From an uncultured Clostridia bacterium (GTDB lineage Bacteria > Bacillota_A > Clostridia > Oscillospirales > Oscillospiraceae), in the NCBI GenBank assembly GCA_949289625.1, contig CASEPH010000156.1, positions 1-41,174 of the forward strand: 41,174 bases of DNA. Direction: 5' to 3'. Below are positions 1-6,938 of this stretch, one piece after another (the first letter of the stretch is position 1; the number at the start of each line of letters is the position of its first letter). A program made the translations under genes and the position numbers. A model generated the notes under the pieces. That model was not told the origin of the DNA and searched no databases. It worked only from the letters and a program-made list of their open reading frames with translations.

Positions 1-1332
1 TCCCAGGAAGCTTTGCTCCAGGATAGCACAAAAGAGACGGCGGAGCCTTCTTCCCAATCCGTACCTGGAGAAACGGAAACGACGGAGACGGAGGAAGCTT
101 ATGGGGTGAACCTGCTGGCTGGTGCGGAATATCCGGAGGCCGTGGGTGCGGAGGACTATGAAGCCGCCAGTGCCCAATGGCAAGAAAATCAGGTTTCCGA
201 GGAGACGAAAACAGCCCTGAATACCTTTGCCTATAGTACGGCGGCGGCCCTGCTGCGGGACCAGGAGGAAAGCGGCTGCTATTCTCCCCTGAGTCTGTAC
301 CAGACTTTGGCAATCTTGGCCTCTGGGGCCCAGGGCCAGACCAGGGACGAGCTTCTAAGTCTTCTGGGCCAGAACGACGTGGAAACTCTGGCCAGCGAGG
401 CAGGAAAACTATACCGGGTGAACTATTTTGACAATGAGGTCAACAAGCTTCGGATTGCCAACTCCCTGTGGCTGGATGAGACCATGGGAGATGGAACAGA
501 GATCACCTACAATCAGGAATGGGTTCTTTCTGTGGCGGCCAACTACTATGCCTCGGTCTATGGGGCGGAGTTCAGCCAGGAGGATACCGCCCTGGCTCTG
601 GGGCAGTGGATTGCCGACAACACTGGAGACATGCTCCATCCCACGCCGGAGACCCTGGATTTTGACCCAAATACGGTGATGGCCATTGTCAATACTCTGT
701 GGTACAAGACTCCCTGGGTGGAACCCTTTGAAGAAAGCGAAACGGAGACGGGGGACTTTACCACCGAAACCGGAGTAACTGTGGAGACGGAGTTTATGAA
801 CCGGACGGATATGAGCGGATCCTATATTCAGACGGAGGAATACACCAAAAGTTATTTGCAGCTTAATCAGGGAAAAATGATCCTGGTGCTGCCCCAGGAA
901 GGGGTAGACATTGACAGTCTGCTCACGGAAGAAAAACTGTGGGAGATCTTTGAGAACGGAGACTATGAGAGTGGTCAGGTAGTCTGGAGCGTTCCCAAGT
1001 TTGAGACCAGCACAACCTATGCTGATCTGGCGGATACCCTTCAGAGTTTGGGTGTCACCAGCGCATTCCAGCTGGGCGTTGCGGACTTCTCCCTGATCTC
1101 CGAGGATGCACCACTGTATGTGGGGCAGATCCAGCAGGGAACTCATATCGTCATTGATGAAGAAGGTGTGGAGGCTGCTGCCTATTCCCTGGCCTCAATG
1201 GAGGCTGGGGAAGGAGAACCGGAGGAACTTCCAACGATCGAGATGAACCTGAACCGGCCGTTCCTGTACCTTATCACCGCCAACGACGGTTCCACGCTGT
1301 TCCTGGGGGTGGTGCGCAATCCGACAGAATAA
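1..1332 (+). CDS. Serpin family protease inhibitor (5' truncated by window edge)
   Basis: The frame is open to base 1, so the true start and any signal or lipobox lie upstream; 443 codons are visible. A Ser/Thr/Glu-rich linker of about 60 residues precedes the serpin fold. Diagnostic parts are the breach/shutter segment NTLWYKTPWVEPFEE, the hinge DEEGVEAAAYS with the small residues needed for loop insertion, and the C-terminal signatures NRPFLYLI and FLGVVRNP. The intact hinge predicts an inhibitory suicide-substrate serpin rather than a non-inhibitory one. The reactive loop from the hinge Gly to NRPF is about 29 residues, some 6 longer than in alpha-1-antitrypsin, and is acidic (SMEAGEGEPEELPT). 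The P1 residue therefore cannot be assigned; counting from the hinge places it near Met-Glu-Ala-Gly. Known gut bacterial serpins are exported and inhibit elastase- or subtilisin-like proteases; the target here is unknown. It is the last gene before the glmS promoter. Confidence 0.9.
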   Translation, partial: SQEALLQDSTKETAEPSSQSVPGETETTETEEAYGVNLLAGAEYPEAVGAEDYEAASAQWQENQVSEETKTALNTFAYSTAAALLRDQEESGCYSPLSLYQTLAILASGAQGQTRDELLSLLGQNDVETLASEAGKLYRVNYFDNEVNKLRIANSLWLDETMGDGTEITYNQEWVLSVAANYYASVYGAEFSQEDTALALGQWIADNTGDMLHPTPETLDFDPNTVMAIVNTLWYKTPWVEPFEESETETGDFTTETGVTVETEFMNRTDMSGSYIQTEEYTKSYLQLNQGKMILVLPQEGVDIDSLLTEEKLWEIFENGDYESGQVVWSVPKFETSTTYADLADTLQSLGVTSAFQLGVADFSLISEDAPLYVGQIQQGTHIVIDEEGVEAAAYSLASMEAGEGEPEELPTIEMNLNRPFLYLITANDGSTLFLGVVRNPTE

Positions 1333-1370
1333 GGTGAAATTTCCGATTTCTCGATTTGAGCTGTTTTGGC

Positions 1371-1399
1371 TTGATTTTCACCAAAGATCAAGGTATAAT
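1371..1399 (+). promoter_or_regulatory. Sigma-A promoter of glmS
   Basis: TTGATT (1371-1376), a 17-bp spacer and TATAAT (1394-1399). The start of transcription would fall near 1406, giving a leader of about 70 nt. That leaves no room for a glmS ribozyme, and no ribozyme core was recognised. Confidence 0.7.
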
Positions 1400-1474
1400 C
1401 ATAAGATACTATGCAAACTATTCTGCTCAGATTTGAAATAATCAAATGCGGCTTGGCCGCGAAAGGAGTATCTT

Positions 1475-3316
1475 ATGTGTGGAATCGTAGGCTTCAGCGG
1501 TCACAGTCCGGCTGCGCCGGTGCTGCTGGACGGTCTGGCGAAGCTGGAATACCGGGGATATGATTCGGCCGGAATCTGCACCTTCCACGATGGAAAGCTG
1601 TTGATTGCAAAAAAAGAGGGACGGCTTCAGAATTTGGCGGAGGCCACCCAGAATGGGGCCGGATTGCCCGGCAATATTGGAATTGGACATACCCGCTGGG
1701 CCACCCATGGGGCCCCTTCCGATGTCAACGCTCATCCCCATATGTCCTCGGATGGGAAAATTGCTGTGGTCCACAACGGCATCATTGAGAACTATCTGTC
1801 CCTGCGGCAGTCGCTGCTGGAGCAGGGGTATACCTTCCAGTCGGAGACCGATACGGAAGTGGCCTGCAATGTGATTGCAAAATGCTATGCCGAAACTGGG
1901 GATTTCCTGAAAGCCATGCTGGCAGCCCGGGAAGCCCTGGAGGGAAGCTATGCCCTGGTGGCCTTGTGTGTGGATGATCCGGATACTATCGTCGCCATGA
2001 AGCAGGACAGTCCTCTGATCTACGGAAAGGGCGACGGCTGCAACTTTGTGGCCTCCGATGTCCCCGCCATTTTGAAGTATACCCGAGAGGTGGTATACCT
2101 CAACGACGGCGAGGTGGTGGTCATGCAGGCAGACGCTGTACGGTTCCTGGACCGGCAGGGCAAAGAGATTCAGAAGCAGACGGAGCATATTGAGTGGGAG
2201 ATCTCTGCCGCGGAAAAGAACGGCTACGATCATTTTATGCTCAAGGAGATCTATGAGCAGCCCTCCGCTTTTGCCAAAACCATTTCCCCCAGAATCCGGG
2301 ATGGAAAAGTGGTTCTGGACGATGTGGCGCTGGATGCTGCATATCTCAAAAATTTGTCCCGCATTTATGTGGTGGCCTGCGGCAGCGCATACTATGTGGG
2401 CTGCCTGGGCAAATATATTCTGGAAAAGCTTTGCCGAGTACCGGTGGAGCCCATGCTGGCATCGGAATTCCGGTACTGCGATCCGCTGTGCGATGAGAAT
2501 ACCCTGGTGCTCATTATTTCCCAGTCCGGCGAGACAGCGGATACGCTGGCGGCCCTGCGGGAGGCAAAACGCCGTGGTGCCAGAACCTTGGCTATTGTCA
2601 ATGTGGTGGGTTCCTCCATTTCCAAAGAGGCAGACGATGTGATCTACACCTGGGCTGGACCGGAGATCGCTGTGGCCACCACCAAGGCCTATTCCACCCA
2701 GCTGGCGCTGGTCTATCTGCTGGGCCTGTATATTGCGGAACAGCTGGGCACCATTTCACCAGCGGAATATGACAGCTTCCTTGCTGGGGTAGAGGCGTTG
2801 CCGGAGCAGATCCAGGCCGTCCTGACAGAGAAGACTGTGGAACAGATCCGTGCCTTGGCAAAGCGGTTCCATCAGGCCGAGGATGTGTATTTCATCGGCA
2901 GACATGTGGACAACGCCACCTGCCTGGAGGGCAGTCTGAAGCTCAAGGAGATCGCCTATATCCATTCCGAGGCCTATGCGGCCGGAGAATTGAAGCACGG
3001 TCCCATCTCTCTGATTGAAAACGGGACCCTGGTAGTGGCAGTGGCTACCAATGCCCACCTCTTTGACAAGACCATGAGCAATGTCAAGGAGACCAAGGCC
3101 CGGGGCGCCGATGTGCTGGCCATCACCACGGAGGCCTTTGCAGGGAAAATTGGCCAGATGGCGGATCAATGGATTCTCGTTCCCAAGACCCTGCCGCTGC
3201 TGCAGCCCAGCCTCAGCGTGATCCCGCTGCAGCTCTTAGCCTACTATATTTCGCTGGAACGGGGCTGCGACATTGATAAACCTCGGAATTTGGCCAAGTC
3301 TGTCACAGTAGAATAA
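1475..3316 (+). CDS. glmS: Glutamine-fructose-6-phosphate aminotransferase (isomerizing)
   Basis: 613 aa, the usual length. It makes glucosamine-6-phosphate from fructose-6-phosphate and glutamine, the first committed step to UDP-GlcNAc for peptidoglycan, in the cytoplasm. The N-terminal Ntn glutaminase domain begins MCGIVGFSG, so Cys2 becomes the catalytic N-terminal nucleophile. It continues with YRGYDSAGI and GHTRWATHG. Two SIS sugar-isomerase domains follow, with SQSGETADTLAALREAK in the first and the conserved C-terminal DKPRNLAKSVTVE. The start is fixed by GAAAGGAG eight bases upstream. It has its own sigma-A promoter and ends at a hairpin terminator, so it is probably monocistronic with some read-through into the nitroreductase. 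Confidence 0.97.
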   Translation: MCGIVGFSGHSPAAPVLLDGLAKLEYRGYDSAGICTFHDGKLLIAKKEGRLQNLAEATQNGAGLPGNIGIGHTRWATHGAPSDVNAHPHMSSDGKIAVVHNGIIENYLSLRQSLLEQGYTFQSETDTEVACNVIAKCYAETGDFLKAMLAAREALEGSYALVALCVDDPDTIVAMKQDSPLIYGKGDGCNFVASDVPAILKYTREVVYLNDGEVVVMQADAVRFLDRQGKEIQKQTEHIEWEISAAEKNGYDHFMLKEIYEQPSAFAKTISPRIRDGKVVLDDVALDAAYLKNLSRIYVVACGSAYYVGCLGKYILEKLCRVPVEPMLASEFRYCDPLCDENTLVLIISQSGETADTLAALREAKRRGARTLAIVNVVGSSISKEADDVIYTWAGPEIAVATTKAYSTQLALVYLLGLYIAEQLGTISPAEYDSFLAGVEALPEQIQAVLTEKTVEQIRALAKRFHQAEDVYFIGRHVDNATCLEGSLKLKEIAYIHSEAYAAGELKHGPISLIENGTLVVAVATNAHLFDKTMSNVKETKARGADVLAITTEAFAGKIGQMADQWILVPKTLPLLQPSLSVIPLQLLAYYISLERGCDIDKPRNLAKSVTVE

Positions 3317-3323
3317 TCAAATG

Positions 3324-3349
3324 GGGCGGACCATTCCGCCCTGTTTTTT
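3324..3349 (+). terminator. Intrinsic terminator after glmS
   Basis: Perfect 7-bp stem GGGCGGA / TCCGCCC with loop CCAT, followed by TGTTTTTT. It lies between glmS and the nitroreductase start at 3369. Confidence 0.8.
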
Positions 3350-3368
3350 ATGGGAAGGATGTGCAAAT

Positions 3369-3902
3369 ATGGAAACAATGGACACCATTTTAAGCCGCCG
3401 AAGTGTGCGGGTATACGAGGATCGGCCAGTGGAAAAGCCGGTGCTGGAAAAAGTGCTGAGCGCAGCGCTGATGGCGCCCTCCTGGAAGAACACCCAGACT
3501 GCCGGATATATCGTGGTGGAAAGCCGGGAAATGAAGGAAAAACTGATGGCGGCTTTGCCGCCCTACAACGCCAAAACCGTGGCTACCGCACCTGTGGCGG
3601 TGGTTATGACTGCCCGAAAGGGACGCTGCGGCTACAACCGGGATGGAAGCTTCACCACGCAAAAGGGCGACCGCTGGGAGATGTTTGACGGAGGAATCGC
3701 CTGCCAGACCCTTTGCCTGGCGGCCTGGGACCAGGGCCTTGGCACCTGCATCATGGGGATCTATGACGAAGACCGGCTGCCGGAACTGTTGGAGGTGCCC
3801 GAGGAACAGTATATTACGGCGGTGGTGTCCATGGGCTACCCCGGCGAAACGCCTGTATGCCCCAAACGAAAGACCTTGGAGGAGAAGGTGCGTTATGTTT
3901 AA
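3369..3902 (+). CDS. Nitroreductase family protein (FMN-dependent oxidoreductase)
   Basis: 177 aa, typical of short nitroreductases. The N-terminal SRRSVRVYEDRPVE is the family's FMN-phosphate-binding opening. It is followed by LMAPSWKNTQ (the usual substrate/FMN Ser-x-x-N region) and the C-terminal AAWDQGLGTCIMGIYDE and VVSMGYPGE. Such enzymes are cytoplasmic FMN homodimers reducing nitro compounds, quinones or related acceptors with NAD(P)H; the natural substrate cannot be told. I chose ATG 3369 because GGGAAGGA lies 9 to 10 bases upstream. The longer in-frame start at 3321 would lie inside the glmS terminator. Its stop overlaps the next gene by 8 bp, so the two are probably translationally coupled. 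Confidence 0.88.
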   Translation: METMDTILSRRSVRVYEDRPVEKPVLEKVLSAALMAPSWKNTQTAGYIVVESREMKEKLMAALPPYNAKTVATAPVAVVMTARKGRCGYNRDGSFTTQKGDRWEMFDGGIACQTLCLAAWDQGLGTCIMGIYDEDRLPELLEVPEEQYITAVVSMGYPGETPVCPKRKTLEEKVRYV

Positions 3903-4539
3903 AGGGTTTTCCGCCCAAACCATTGATTTCCTCTGGGGCATTCGATTCAATAACAACCGGGACTGGTTTGCCGAGCACAAAAAGGAATACGAAGAATTCC
4001 TTTACCGGCCCATGCTGGCGTTGGCGGATGCAGTGCGGGACATGGTCCAGATTGAGGGGACCATCATCAAGACGTCCCGGATCTACCGGGATGTGCGCTA
4101 TTCCGGTGGGATTCCCTATAAAGAGCACCTCTGGTTCTGCCTGCGGGAGGACAATGTATTTTGGAGCGAACATCCCTCCATGTATTTTCAAATTGAGCCG
4201 GAGGGCGGTTCCTTGGGGTTCATCTTCTATGCGCCCAAGGCCCAGCTGATGGGCGTCCACCGAAAACGGATGCTGGAAAAACCAGGAGAGTTTCAAAAAA
4301 TTGTGGAGCCGTTGCTGGCGGGCGGCATTCTGGTGGACCGATCCACCCGGTATAAACGGCCCAAGGAGGGCGGAGAAACAATGGAGGAGCGGTGGTATCA
4401 ATTGAAAAATTGCTTTTTCGAGGAGACCATTCCTGTAGGGGATTCTTTATTTGATCCGAATTTGCCGCTCCATATCGCCAAGACCTTTCAGAAGCTGGAA
4501 CCTCTGTACCGCTACTTTCGTATGCTGGAGACATTCTGA
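3895..4539 (+). CDS. DUF2461 family protein
   Basis: 214 aa. The N-terminus, FLWGIRFNNNRDWFAEHKK, is the hallmark of the DUF2461/TIGR02453 family (hydrophobic patch, N-N-R/K-x-W-F, then basic residues). A central TSRIYRDVRYS and a C-terminal FEETIPVGDSLFD also fit. Biochemical function of the family is not established. ATG 3895 overlaps the nitroreductase stop (reading ATGTTTAA), with GGAGAAGG just upstream inside that gene. A strong terminator follows. No signal peptide or membrane segment is visible, so it is presumably cytoplasmic. Confidence 0.85.
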   Translation: MFKGFSAQTIDFLWGIRFNNNRDWFAEHKKEYEEFLYRPMLALADAVRDMVQIEGTIIKTSRIYRDVRYSGGIPYKEHLWFCLREDNVFWSEHPSMYFQIEPEGGSLGFIFYAPKAQLMGVHRKRMLEKPGEFQKIVEPLLAGGILVDRSTRYKRPKEGGETMEERWYQLKNCFFEETIPVGDSLFDPNLPLHIAKTFQKLEPLYRYFRMLETF

Positions 4540-4560
4540 GCAAAAAATATAAAAATTTTC

Positions 4561-4597
4561 AAAGCCTCTGGGATTTTGACAATCCCGGAGGCTTTTT
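4561..4597 (+). terminator. Intrinsic terminator after the DUF2461 gene
   Basis: AAAGCCTC-T-GGGATT pairs with AATCCC-G-GAGGCTTT across the loop TTGAC (one T.G wobble) and ends in a T run. It separates this operon from spoIVB. Confidence 0.85.
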
Positions 4598-4630
4598 GAC
4601 CTTCTTCCGTTCATTACATGAAAAAATCCC

Positions 4631-4659
4631 GTCTACTTTTATTGAAACATGGCATATTA
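4631..4659 (+). promoter_or_regulatory. Possible forespore (sigma-G/F-like) promoter of spoIVB
   Basis: GTCTA (4631-4635), 17 bp, then CATATTA (4653-4659). This resembles the sigma-G pattern (GHATR, about 18 bp, CATAMTA) with one -35 mismatch. No sigma-A promoter is visible here. Sigma-F/G control of spoIVB is established in Bacillus; its use here is inference. Confidence 0.3.
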
Positions 4660-4693
4660 AAACCGTGCGAAATTTCAAATGGAGAGGAGACAG

Positions 4694-5683
4694 GTGAAGT
4701 TGAAAAGAAGATGGGCGGCAATTTTATTGCTGTTTGCCATATGCTTGGGACCTGGCGTTCAGACAGTCGAGGCGGCGGATGTTCCGGAGCAGGTGGTGGC
4801 AGTAGGAAAAGCAGTGGGAATTGATGTAAAATGCAGCGGCCTTTTGGTGGTGGGTTTTTCGGAGGACAGTCCTGCCAAAGAAAGTGGGCTCCATCGGGGT
4901 GATCTGATTTTGCGGGTGGACGGCGAGACGGTGGAGGATCCTTCGGAGCTGCGGGATATGCTGCAGGACAAGACCCAGGTGACGCTGACGGCTTTGCGAA
5001 GCAGCAAAGAGCAGAGCTTTTTGGTGCCCTTGTGCGAGACGGGTGGCGTCAAGATGATTGGGGCTAACGTAAAAACGGAGATGGCGGGGATCGGGACCAT
5101 TACCTATTATGATCCGGCCACGGCGGTATTCGGCGCTTTAGGCCATGGAATCACGGATGGGATCGGCACGGAGCTGTTCCCTATGCGGGACGGATTTATC
5201 TGCAAGGCTACCATTGTCAGTGCGGACAAGGGAGAGGCCGGTGCTCCGGGAATGCTGCAGGGCGCCTTTGATAGCGGTGAGTTGCTGGGGAATATTACAA
5301 AAAACACATCCTGCGGAATTTTTGGTCAGCTATATCAGGAGCCGGAAGGAGAGGTAATGGATGTGGCCCAGCGCGGTGAAGTGGAAACCGGACCCGCTGA
5401 AATACTGTGTAATGTGGAAGGGAATACGGTGGAGCGGTTTTCTGTGGAAATCGAAAAGATCTATCCCATGGAAGACGGTACGGGCCGTAATATGATGCTG
5501 AAGGTGACAGATCCGGAGCTGCTGGCTTTGACTGGGGGCATCGTACAGGGAATGTCCGGAAGCCCCATTTTGCAAAATGGAAAAATCATTGGTGCTGTGA
5601 CCCATGTCCTGGTTTCTGATCCGGAAGTAGGATATGGAATTTTTATCGAAAATATGCTGGACGCAGCGAAATCTGCTGCCTAA
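4694..5683 (+). CDS. spoIVB: SpoIVB-type signalling serine protease (PDZ + S55 peptidase)
   Basis: About 329 aa. In Bacillus, forespore SpoIVB crosses the inner forespore membrane and triggers pro-sigma-K processing. Domains in order: basic N-terminus and one hydrophobic segment (AAILLLFAICLGPGV); a PDZ domain (roughly residues 45-115, GDLILRVDGE); then the S55 peptidase domain. The catalytic His is in FGALGHGITD (about H151) and the Ser in GGIVQGMSGSPI (about S288). GAVTHV supplies the conserved Thr. It is shorter than the 426-aa Bacillus protein, mainly between membrane segment and PDZ. An ATG exists at 4679 but has no Shine-Dalgarno. GGAGAGGAG at 4681-4689 favours GTG 4694, or possibly TTG 4700. 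spo0A follows, the order seen across spore-formers. Confidence 0.92.
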   Translation: MKLKRRWAAILLLFAICLGPGVQTVEAADVPEQVVAVGKAVGIDVKCSGLLVVGFSEDSPAKESGLHRGDLILRVDGETVEDPSELRDMLQDKTQVTLTALRSSKEQSFLVPLCETGGVKMIGANVKTEMAGIGTITYYDPATAVFGALGHGITDGIGTELFPMRDGFICKATIVSADKGEAGAPGMLQGAFDSGELLGNITKNTSCGIFGQLYQEPEGEVMDVAQRGEVETGPAEILCNVEGNTVERFSVEIEKIYPMEDGTGRNMMLKVTDPELLALTGGIVQGMSGSPILQNGKIIGAVTHVLVSDPEVGYGIFIENMLDAAKSAA

Positions 5684-5692
5684 CATGGAAAT

Positions 5693-5747
5693 ACCGCCTG
5701 TTCTTTACTGGCTATAACATTGGCCGGGAACAGGCGGTTTCCGCCTG
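5693..5747 (+). terminator. Alternative hairpins after spoIVB (weak terminator)
   Basis: ACCGCCTGTTC (5693-5703) pairs with GAACAGGCGGT (5728-5738). The latter can instead pair with the overlapping CCGCCTG (CAGGCGG-TTT-CCGCCTG, 5731-5747), so two folds exclude each other. The following T run is short. It may be a weak terminator or an mRNA stability element. Confidence 0.45.
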
Positions 5748-5835
5748 AAAACAGATATTGAGAGGCGCTATAAGCACTGAAACGCCTCGAATTTTCTTTG
5801 TAATTACAAAAAACGTGTGTTTTTAGAAATAATTG

Positions 5836-5864
5836 TTGACAAAGGGCAAAACAGTAATTATATT
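5836..5864 (+). promoter_or_regulatory. Strong sigma-A promoter in the spoIVB-spo0A interval
   Basis: TTGACA (5836-5841), a 17-bp spacer and TATATT (5859-5864), close to consensus. Transcription would start near 5871, 230 nt before spo0A and 36 nt before a small Cys-rich ORF. It is a candidate vegetative promoter for spo0A, the small ORF, or both. Confidence 0.7.
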
Positions 5865-5906
5865 TTAGCATAGTGACTATTTAATTGAGGAAAGTGGAAA
5901 AAGGAA

Positions 5907-6014
5907 ATGCTTTGTGGAGCCTGTGGGAGGAGGAATCCCGTAAGCTGCGAAAATTGTCGAAAAGACAAGAAAAATAATTTGAAAAAATTGGGAAATGCGG
6001 ATTGCAAAAACTGA
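5907..6014 (+). CDS. Possible 35-residue Cys-rich microprotein upstream of spo0A
   Basis: The ORF runs ATG 5907 to TGA 6012-6014 and begins MLCGACGRRNPVSCENCRKD. It then has a Lys/Asn-rich stretch and a final ADCKN. The five cysteines form two CxxC pairs (residues 3/6 and 14/17) plus Cys33, a layout like a minimal zinc ribbon or metal knuckle. It sits 36 nt downstream of the predicted start of the strong promoter at 5836-5864. The ribosome site is weak: GTGGA eight bases away or AAGG two bases away. The 0A box and a second possible promoter lie inside the ORF, so the region may be purely regulatory. I do not recognise a family. Real coding status is uncertain. Confidence 0.38.
   Translation: MLCGACGRRNPVSCENCRKDKKNNLKKLGNADCKN
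5955..5961 (+). promoter_or_regulatory. 0A box (Spo0A binding site) upstream of spo0A
   Basis: TGTCGAA, in the context TTGTCGAAAAG, is an exact match to the known Spo0A core site. It lies 139 bases before spo0A, consistent with autoregulation as established in Bacillus. A 7-mer can occur by chance; position supports it. Confidence 0.55.
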
Positions 6015-6030
6015 CTTATTATGGTAAATT
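6002..6030 (+). promoter_or_regulatory. Possible proximal spo0A promoter
   Basis: TTGCAA (6002-6007), 17 bp, TAAATT (6025-6030). Start would be near 6037, inside the palindrome at 6035-6048. Weaker than the distal promoter. Confidence 0.35.
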
Positions 6031-6034
6031 ATTC

Positions 6035-6048
6035 CTGTAAGCTTACAG
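6035..6048. repeat. 14-bp perfect palindrome before spo0A
   Basis: CTGTAAGCTTACAG is a perfect inverted repeat with no spacer. It sits 51 bases before the spo0A start and over the predicted start of the proximal promoter, so it could be an operator. Confidence 0.5.
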
Positions 6049-6099
6049 AAAAGATTCAGGCGTCCGACGGTTTACGCGGGCGCGGGGGAGGATAATTAT

Positions 6100-6879
6100 A
6101 TGCAAACAATTCTGCGTGTTGTGATTGCAGACAACAACGAAGCTTTTGCCAATTCTCTGAAAGAATCGCTGGAAAACAGTGGGGGCTATTCTGTGATGGG
6201 GATTTCCGGGGATGGAGAGGAAGTTGTGGAGCTGGTGCGGAAGCACAACGCCGATATGCTGGTGATGGATCCTATGCTGACCCAGCTGGACGGCATCGGA
6301 GTGTTGACCCAGCTGCAAAAGGGACCTGTCCATCCTGCGGTGCTGGTAGTGGCCAGCTTTTCCAGTGAATATCTGCTGCAGAGAATGAGCGAACTGGGTG
6401 TGGGCTGCTATATGCTCAAGCCTTGCCGGCTGGAGGGCGTTGTCCAGAATCTCAATATGCTGCGGCTCAACGTGGGCAACGGGAAAAGCATTCCCGGGGT
6501 ACAGCGTCAAAATGCGGTGGAAACACTGGTGACCAACGTAATTCACGAAATCGGAGTTCCGGCACATATCAAGGGATACCAGTATCTGCGTTTTGCAATT
6601 ATTGTGGCAGTGGAGAATATGGACGTAATCAATTCCATCACTAAGACCCTGTATCCCAAGGTGGCTGAGGCATTTTCCACCACGCCGTCCCGTGTGGAGC
6701 GGGCCATTCGTCATGCCATTGAGGTGGCCTGGGACCGGGGCGATCTGGAAACGCTGCAGAAGTATTTCGGTTACACCGTTTCCAACACCAAAGGAAAGCC
6801 CACCAATTCGGAGTTTATCGCGCTCATTGCAGACAAGCTGCAGTTACAGCTTAAGAACAGCGGTCTCATGCAGATGTAA
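6100..6879 (+). CDS. spo0A: Sporulation transcription factor Spo0A
   Basis: 259 aa. Master response regulator of sporulation entry. The N-terminal receiver spans about residues 1-125 and the DNA-binding effector about 145-255. The effector is near canonical: [16 protein letters not shown], then the recognition-helix signature [15 protein letters not shown], then [17 protein letters not shown]. The receiver keeps the phosphoacceptor (D57 in LVMDPML) and the switch Lys in MLKPC. However, the second acidic-pocket Asp is Asn (IADNNE, normally ADDN), the MP after the phosphosite is lost, and the switch Thr is Ala (VVASFSSE versus MLTAFGQE). GGGGGAGG precedes ATG 6100. The context after spoIVB is the conserved spore-former order. 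The family call is secure; normal phosphorelay input is less so. Confidence 0.95.
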   Translation: MQTILRVVIADNNEAFANSLKESLENSGGYSVMGISGDGEEVVELVRKHNADMLVMDPMLTQLDGIGVLTQLQKGPVHPAVLVVASFSSEYLLQRMSELGVGCYMLKPCRLEGVVQNLNMLRLNVGNGKSIPGVQRQNAVETLVTNVIHEIGVPAHIKGYQYLRFAIIVAVENMDVINSITKTLYPKVAEAFSTTPSRVERAIRHAIEVAWDRGDLETLQKYFGYTVSNTKGKPTNSEFIALIADKLQLQLKNSGLMQM

Positions 6880-6894
6880 TAGACGGGCAAATTA

Positions 6895-6934
6895 AGCACG
6901 CTCTGCCATATCGGTAGAGCGTGCTGCGTTTTTT
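6895..6934 (+). terminator. Intrinsic terminator after spo0A
   Basis: AGCACGCTCT (6895-6904) pairs perfectly with AGAGCGTGCT (6916-6925), followed by GCGTTTTTT. It lies between the convergent ends of spo0A and the DUF6062 gene. Confidence 0.85.
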
Positions 6935-6938
6935 GTGT

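Noticed and set aside
1400..1474. glmS ribozyme
   Set aside because: The leader from the predicted start is only about 70 nt and no ribozyme core was seen. Regulation by this element is not supported.
5902..5936. Sigma-H promoter for spo0A (AGGAAAT ... GAAT)
   Set aside because: The two elements are 23 or more bases apart, well beyond the usual sigma-H spacing. An alternative using AGGAATC at 5931 lacks a good -10.
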